From: Gemmatimonadota bacterium
GTDB taxonomy: Bacteria; Gemmatimonadota; Gemmatimonadetes; Longimicrobiales; Gaopeijiaceae
Assembly: GCA_028874995.1 (NCBI GenBank)
Contig: JAPPGM010000048.1
Coordinates: forward strand, 1 to 54,245
DNA length: 54,245 nucleotides
Direction of reading: 5' to 3'
Shown: positions 51,320 to 54,245 of the stretch, in pieces
Numbering within the stretch: position 1 is the stretch's first letter
Layout of the letters: every line of letters begins with the position of its first letter
Made by a program: the position numbers and the translations under genes
Notes under the pieces: generated by a model
What the model saw: only the letters and a program-made list of their open reading frames with translations
The model's database searches: none
Told to the model about the DNA's origin: nothing

Positions 51320-51657
51320 CGAAGCCGGTCTCCCGGGAACTCGTCGGCGCCTCGTCCCGTCCGCTGGTGCTCTCCATCCTGGCGGGGGGCGAGAGCTACG
51401 GCTACGAAATCCTCAAGCAGGTCAAGCTGCTCTCCGGGGGCAGGCTGGAGTGGTCCGACGGAATGCTCTATCCGGTCCTCCACCGGCTGGAGCGTGACGG
51501 GCTCATCGTAGGACGTTGGCAGCTTACCGAGGAAGGACGGCGCCGCAAGTACTACCGGCTCACCAGGCTCGGCAAGGGTCAATTGGCCTCCGACCGTGAG
51601 AACTGGCGAGCGGTCCATGGAGCCCTCGAGATGTCCTGGCGGGGTAATCGGGGCTGA
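51316..51657 (+). CDS. PadR-family transcriptional regulator
   Basis: 113 residues, ATG at 51316 overlapping the previous stop. The PadR winged helix is complete: LVLSILAGGESYGYEILKQVKLLSGGRLEWSDGMLYPVLHRLERDGLIVGRW, and RKYYRLTRLGKGQL. PadR proteins repress local genes, often membrane proteins next to them, and respond to small molecules. The probable target is the upstream membrane-protein gene, which is in its own operon. Confidence 0.9.
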   Translation: MTKPVSRELVGASSRPLVLSILAGGESYGYEILKQVKLLSGGRLEWSDGMLYPVLHRLERDGLIVGRWQLTEEGRRRKYYRLTRLGKGQLASDRENWRAVHGALEMSWRGNRG

Positions 51658-51730
51658 CCCGGTCAACCGCTCCCTCACGCGGCTGACATGCCTTCTCAAG
51701 TGATCTTGTGTCTCCCGCTTCCATCTTATA

Positions 51731-51762
51731 CATTGATGATCTAGATATATTCTTCATCGATG
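51731..51762. promoter_or_regulatory. Inverted repeat ahead of propeller subfamily E
   Basis: CATTGATGA (51731-51739) and TCATCGATG (51754-51762) pair with one mismatch around a 14-base AT-rich loop, in an AT-rich patch 60-90 bp upstream of the gene at 51821. It could be a terminator-free mRNA hairpin or an operator. Confidence 0.35.
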
Positions 51763-51820
51763 CTGCGGCCATCAACGCCTCACACAGGTGGAGACGGGAA
51801 TCGATCAAGGAGACACTCAC

Positions 51821-52861
51821 ATGAGCCTGGTTCTGAATGCTGTCAGCGCGATTCAGCTGTGTGCCGGATGCACGATCGAATTCGAACCCGTGGATACGCT
51901 GGGCGCGACGGAGGATCCGGCGGGGGTCGGGTTGTTCGCGGATGTCCTCAAGGTGGGGGACCAGGGATACCTCGTGAGCTCCGAAGTCCTGGGCGGCGTG
52001 GTGATCGTCTACGATTGGGAGGGGCGCTACCAGCGCGAGCTGACGCGCGAGGGTGACGGGCCGGGGGAGCTTCGCGGCGAGCCGAAGTTCGCCAGGGGGG
52101 CCGGCGGAATCGTCCTGTTTGAACCGGGCAGCCCCAGGCTACACCTATACTCGGCCGACCTTGTCTTCACGAAGACCATCCAGGTTGCCGGCATGGTCCG
52201 CTCGGTCCTGTGGGATTCGGTCGCCGGGGGTTGGCTGGTCAGCCACATGGCGGCGGGCGAAGGGCCCGATGGGTACCGCCCACAGTTGGACGCACGAATC
52301 CTGCTCCTGGATCAGGAAGGAGACTCGATCCGTTCAGGGCAGGCCGGTGAAGCCGGGCTGTGGCACTCGGTGTGGGACAAGATCCGCGGCGCGGAGGGCA
52401 CGATATGGACCACGACGGGCGCGGGCATGGTGCGGGTCTTCGACCGGGACCTGGGATTCGTGGATTCGCTGCAACTGGAACTGCCCGGGATGGACGAATG
52501 GAACCGTCGCGAACACGGGAGCGGTTATCCGGCCGAGGTCAACGATATTCGCCTGGCACCCGACGGGTCGACCGTTTGGGTGTTCGCATTCGCGACCGTA
52601 TTGAACGTTGACGATCTCGTGAAGGAGCTGGCAGAGGCCCGGGAACAGGGTGGCCCGCCCGATATTGAACGGTTGGCGGACACCTTCATCTACTCGGTTC
52701 GTCTGGACCCGAATGGCCTGACCCTTGTGGGAAGGGATCAATTGGATACCCGGGTGCGCCCGCTGGGCGATGGGGATCTGGCCTACGACCTCGTCGAGAC
52801 GCCGGATGGGAACCGGAGGGTGCGGGTGGGGCGGTTGCGATTCACGAAGGGGAGCGGGTGA
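51821..52861 (+). CDS. Beta-propeller lipoprotein (subfamily E, copy 1)
   Basis: 346 residues, ATG at 51821 behind AAGGAGA. The N-terminus MSLVLNAVSAIQLCAGC has a lipobox-like Cys17 but no Lys or Arg in the n-region. The propeller shows VGLFADVLKVGDQGYLVSSEVLGG, REGDGPGEL and a C-terminal RVRVGRLRF. It shares this layout with the next gene. Whether it is exported is uncertain because of the uncharged N-terminus. Function unknown. Confidence 0.82.
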   Translation: MSLVLNAVSAIQLCAGCTIEFEPVDTLGATEDPAGVGLFADVLKVGDQGYLVSSEVLGGVVIVYDWEGRYQRELTREGDGPGELRGEPKFARGAGGIVLFEPGSPRLHLYSADLVFTKTIQVAGMVRSVLWDSVAGGWLVSHMAAGEGPDGYRPQLDARILLLDQEGDSIRSGQAGEAGLWHSVWDKIRGAEGTIWTTTGAGMVRVFDRDLGFVDSLQLELPGMDEWNRREHGSGYPAEVNDIRLAPDGSTVWVFAFATVLNVDDLVKELAEAREQGGPPDIERLADTFIYSVRLDPNGLTLVGRDQLDTRVRPLGDGDLAYDLVETPDGNRRVRVGRLRFTKGSG

Positions 52862-53101
52862 GGGTCACTCAAACGGCGTGCGATCCCGTGGGAGAATCGC
52901 CCCGGCATTCGGGCGGCTCTATCCACGGACTGCCCGAACTGTGGTCCCGGCATCGGGTGAGTGAGGGACCGTCGGCGGAGTCGGACCCGACAACGCTTCG
53001 CAGTTCAACCGTAGTCACAGTAGGATACTCGCCCGGTCCCCAAAGCCCCATCCGCCGGCGTCTCCAGCAGAGGACGCGCAATCCCGCCAAGGAGGTCATT
53101 C

Positions 53102-54121
53102 ATGAGCCTGGTCCTGAACACCGTCAGCGCGATTCAGCTCTGCGCCGGATGCACCGTCGAATTCGAACCCATGGACACGCTTGGTGCGGCGGAGGACCCC
53201 GCGGGTGTCGGAATATTCGCGGACGTTCTGAAGATCGGGGACCAGGGCTACCTCGTCAGCTCCGGCGTCCTGGGCGGGGTGGTGATCGTCTACGATGCGG
53301 AGGGCCGGTACCAGCGGGAGCTGACCCGCGAGGGTGACGGACCAGGGGAGTTGCGCTCCCCTCCACAGTTCGCCATGGGGAGCGGCGGGATCGTCCTTCT
53401 TCCGCCGGCCTCATCCGCGTTGCACCTGTATTCGAGCGACCTCCAGTTCAACAAGACCTTCCAGGTTCCCGGGATCGCGCGGGCGATCGGCTTCGATCCG
53501 GTAACCGAGGGCTGGCTGGTCAGCTACTTCGGCGCGGGCGACGGATCCGAGTTCGGGATCCTGCTCGTCGATCAGGGCGGCGACGTGGTCCGCGCACTGC
53601 GCGCCGCCAGAGAGTCCCTCAGCCTGGGCAGCGCTGCGGCGGACGTGATGCGAGCTGCCGATGGCACCATCTGGGTGGCGACGAATGCGGGAATTGTGGA
53701 GGCTTTCGACCAGGATCTGGGACTGCTGGGTTCCCTGCGGCTGGAGCTTCCCGGAATGGACGAACGGGACCCTCGCGCGGGGCCCGGCGGTGCGCCGGCC
53801 GCAGTCTACGACATTCGCCGCGCACCCGACGGCACGGGTGTTTGGGTGTTCGCGTTTGCGCCCGTGGTGAGCCTGAGCGATCTCCTGGACGAACTGATGG
53901 AATCTCGAGGTCGCCCGCCCGACTTCGAGCGGCTGCTCGACACGTTCATCTACTCGGTTCGAATGGACCCGAGCGGACTGACCCTCGTCGGACGGGACCA
54001 ACTCGACACCCTGGTGCGCCCGTTGGGCGATGGGGAACTGGCCTACGATCTCGTCGACACGCCGGATGGAAACCGAAGGGTCCGGGTGGGACGGATACGC
54101 TTTGCCAACGGGAGCGGCTGA
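53102..54121 (+). CDS. Beta-propeller lipoprotein (subfamily E, copy 2)
   Basis: 339 residues, ATG at 53102 behind AAGGAGG. Nearly the same start as copy 1 (MSLVLNTVSAIQLCAGCTVEFEP) and the same blade motifs, REGDGPGEL and RVRVGRIRF. The middle blades differ more. The 240-bp gap between the two copies contains nothing recognised. Function unknown. Confidence 0.82.
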   Translation: MSLVLNTVSAIQLCAGCTVEFEPMDTLGAAEDPAGVGIFADVLKIGDQGYLVSSGVLGGVVIVYDAEGRYQRELTREGDGPGELRSPPQFAMGSGGIVLLPPASSALHLYSSDLQFNKTFQVPGIARAIGFDPVTEGWLVSYFGAGDGSEFGILLVDQGGDVVRALRAARESLSLGSAAADVMRAADGTIWVATNAGIVEAFDQDLGLLGSLRLELPGMDERDPRAGPGGAPAAVYDIRRAPDGTGVWVFAFAPVVSLSDLLDELMESRGRPPDFERLLDTFIYSVRMDPSGLTLVGRDQLDTLVRPLGDGELAYDLVDTPDGNRRVRVGRIRFANGSG

Positions 54122-54245
54122 AACGGCGGACATTCAGACAGTGTCATGCCACACGTGATATGTCGTAAGACGGTGCGGCGGGTGCTGAAAAGGCGCCATC
54201 AAACCGTTGCGGCGCGTCGGCAGGGTGATCCCGCCGCGGCGCAAT
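54122..54245. other. Window end, no gene recognised
   Basis: The last 124 bases after the subfamily E copy 2 stop hold no recognised gene, promoter or terminator. Confidence 0.4.

Overview
A 54-kb stretch of a high-GC bacterial chromosome. The many exported six-bladed beta-propeller lipoproteins (14 copies), the lipobox-bearing secreted proteins, the amidohydrolase/D-aminoacylase genes and the strongly GC-biased third codon positions suggest a Gemmatimonadota-like (or related didermal, soil or marine) bacterium. That placement is inference; no rRNA or marker gene is present.

Layout. (1) 1-485: the 3' end of a group II intron with a recognisable domain V, then a short gap. (2) 486-968: a START/SRPBCC-like protein. 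(3) 1051-8459: a minus-strand five-gene operon (GNAT acyltransferase, two imidazolonepropionase-type amidohydrolases, one apparently without its metal ligands, an N-acyl-D-amino-acid deacylase lipoprotein and a DadA-like oxidase) with a divergent GntR/FCD regulator; together they look like a scavenging route for D-amino acids or their derivatives. (4) 8547-13498: three beta-propeller lipoproteins and an FAD oxidoreductase, partly translationally coupled. (5) 13665-15043: tandem GPP34 proteins. (6) 15249-18831: a molybdate operon (XRE-plus-binding-domain regulator, modA, modB, modC) behind a promoter whose spacer holds an 18-bp palindrome. (7) 18859-25946: an outer-membrane barrel, twin plug-like lipoproteins, an M20 deacylase, a ferredoxin, an alpha/beta hydrolase, a PduO-type adenosyltransferase, a HTH/zinc-ribbon/membrane protein and a DsbA-like lipoprotein.

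(8) 25919-27849: a 1.8-kb low-GC cassette encoding a lipoprotein with a faint Vps62-like look, bounded by perfect 50-bp direct repeats; the outer repeat is the overlapping 3' ends of two convergent genes. (9) 27772-29361: a membrane protein of unknown function. (10) 29822-32320: a SIR2-STAND NTPase, probably an antiphage defence protein, also of lower GC. (11) 32636-50454: a divided quinohemoprotein amine dehydrogenase (qhp) locus. qhpC and qhpB lie at 48950-50454 and the maturation protease qhpE and exporter qhpF at 32636-35560, all on the minus strand. Between them sits a 13-kb array of nine propeller genes (one frameshifted) and two copies of a small membrane protein. The catalytic alpha subunit (qhpA) and the radical SAM cross-linking enzyme (qhpD) are not in the window. 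(12) 50606-54121: a membrane protein with its PadR regulator, then two further propeller lipoproteins.

The features that most deserve follow-up are the split qhp locus with its intact cross-link residues, the propeller array inside it, the repeat-bounded cassette, the SIR2-STAND protein, and the catalytic/non-catalytic amidohydrolase pair.
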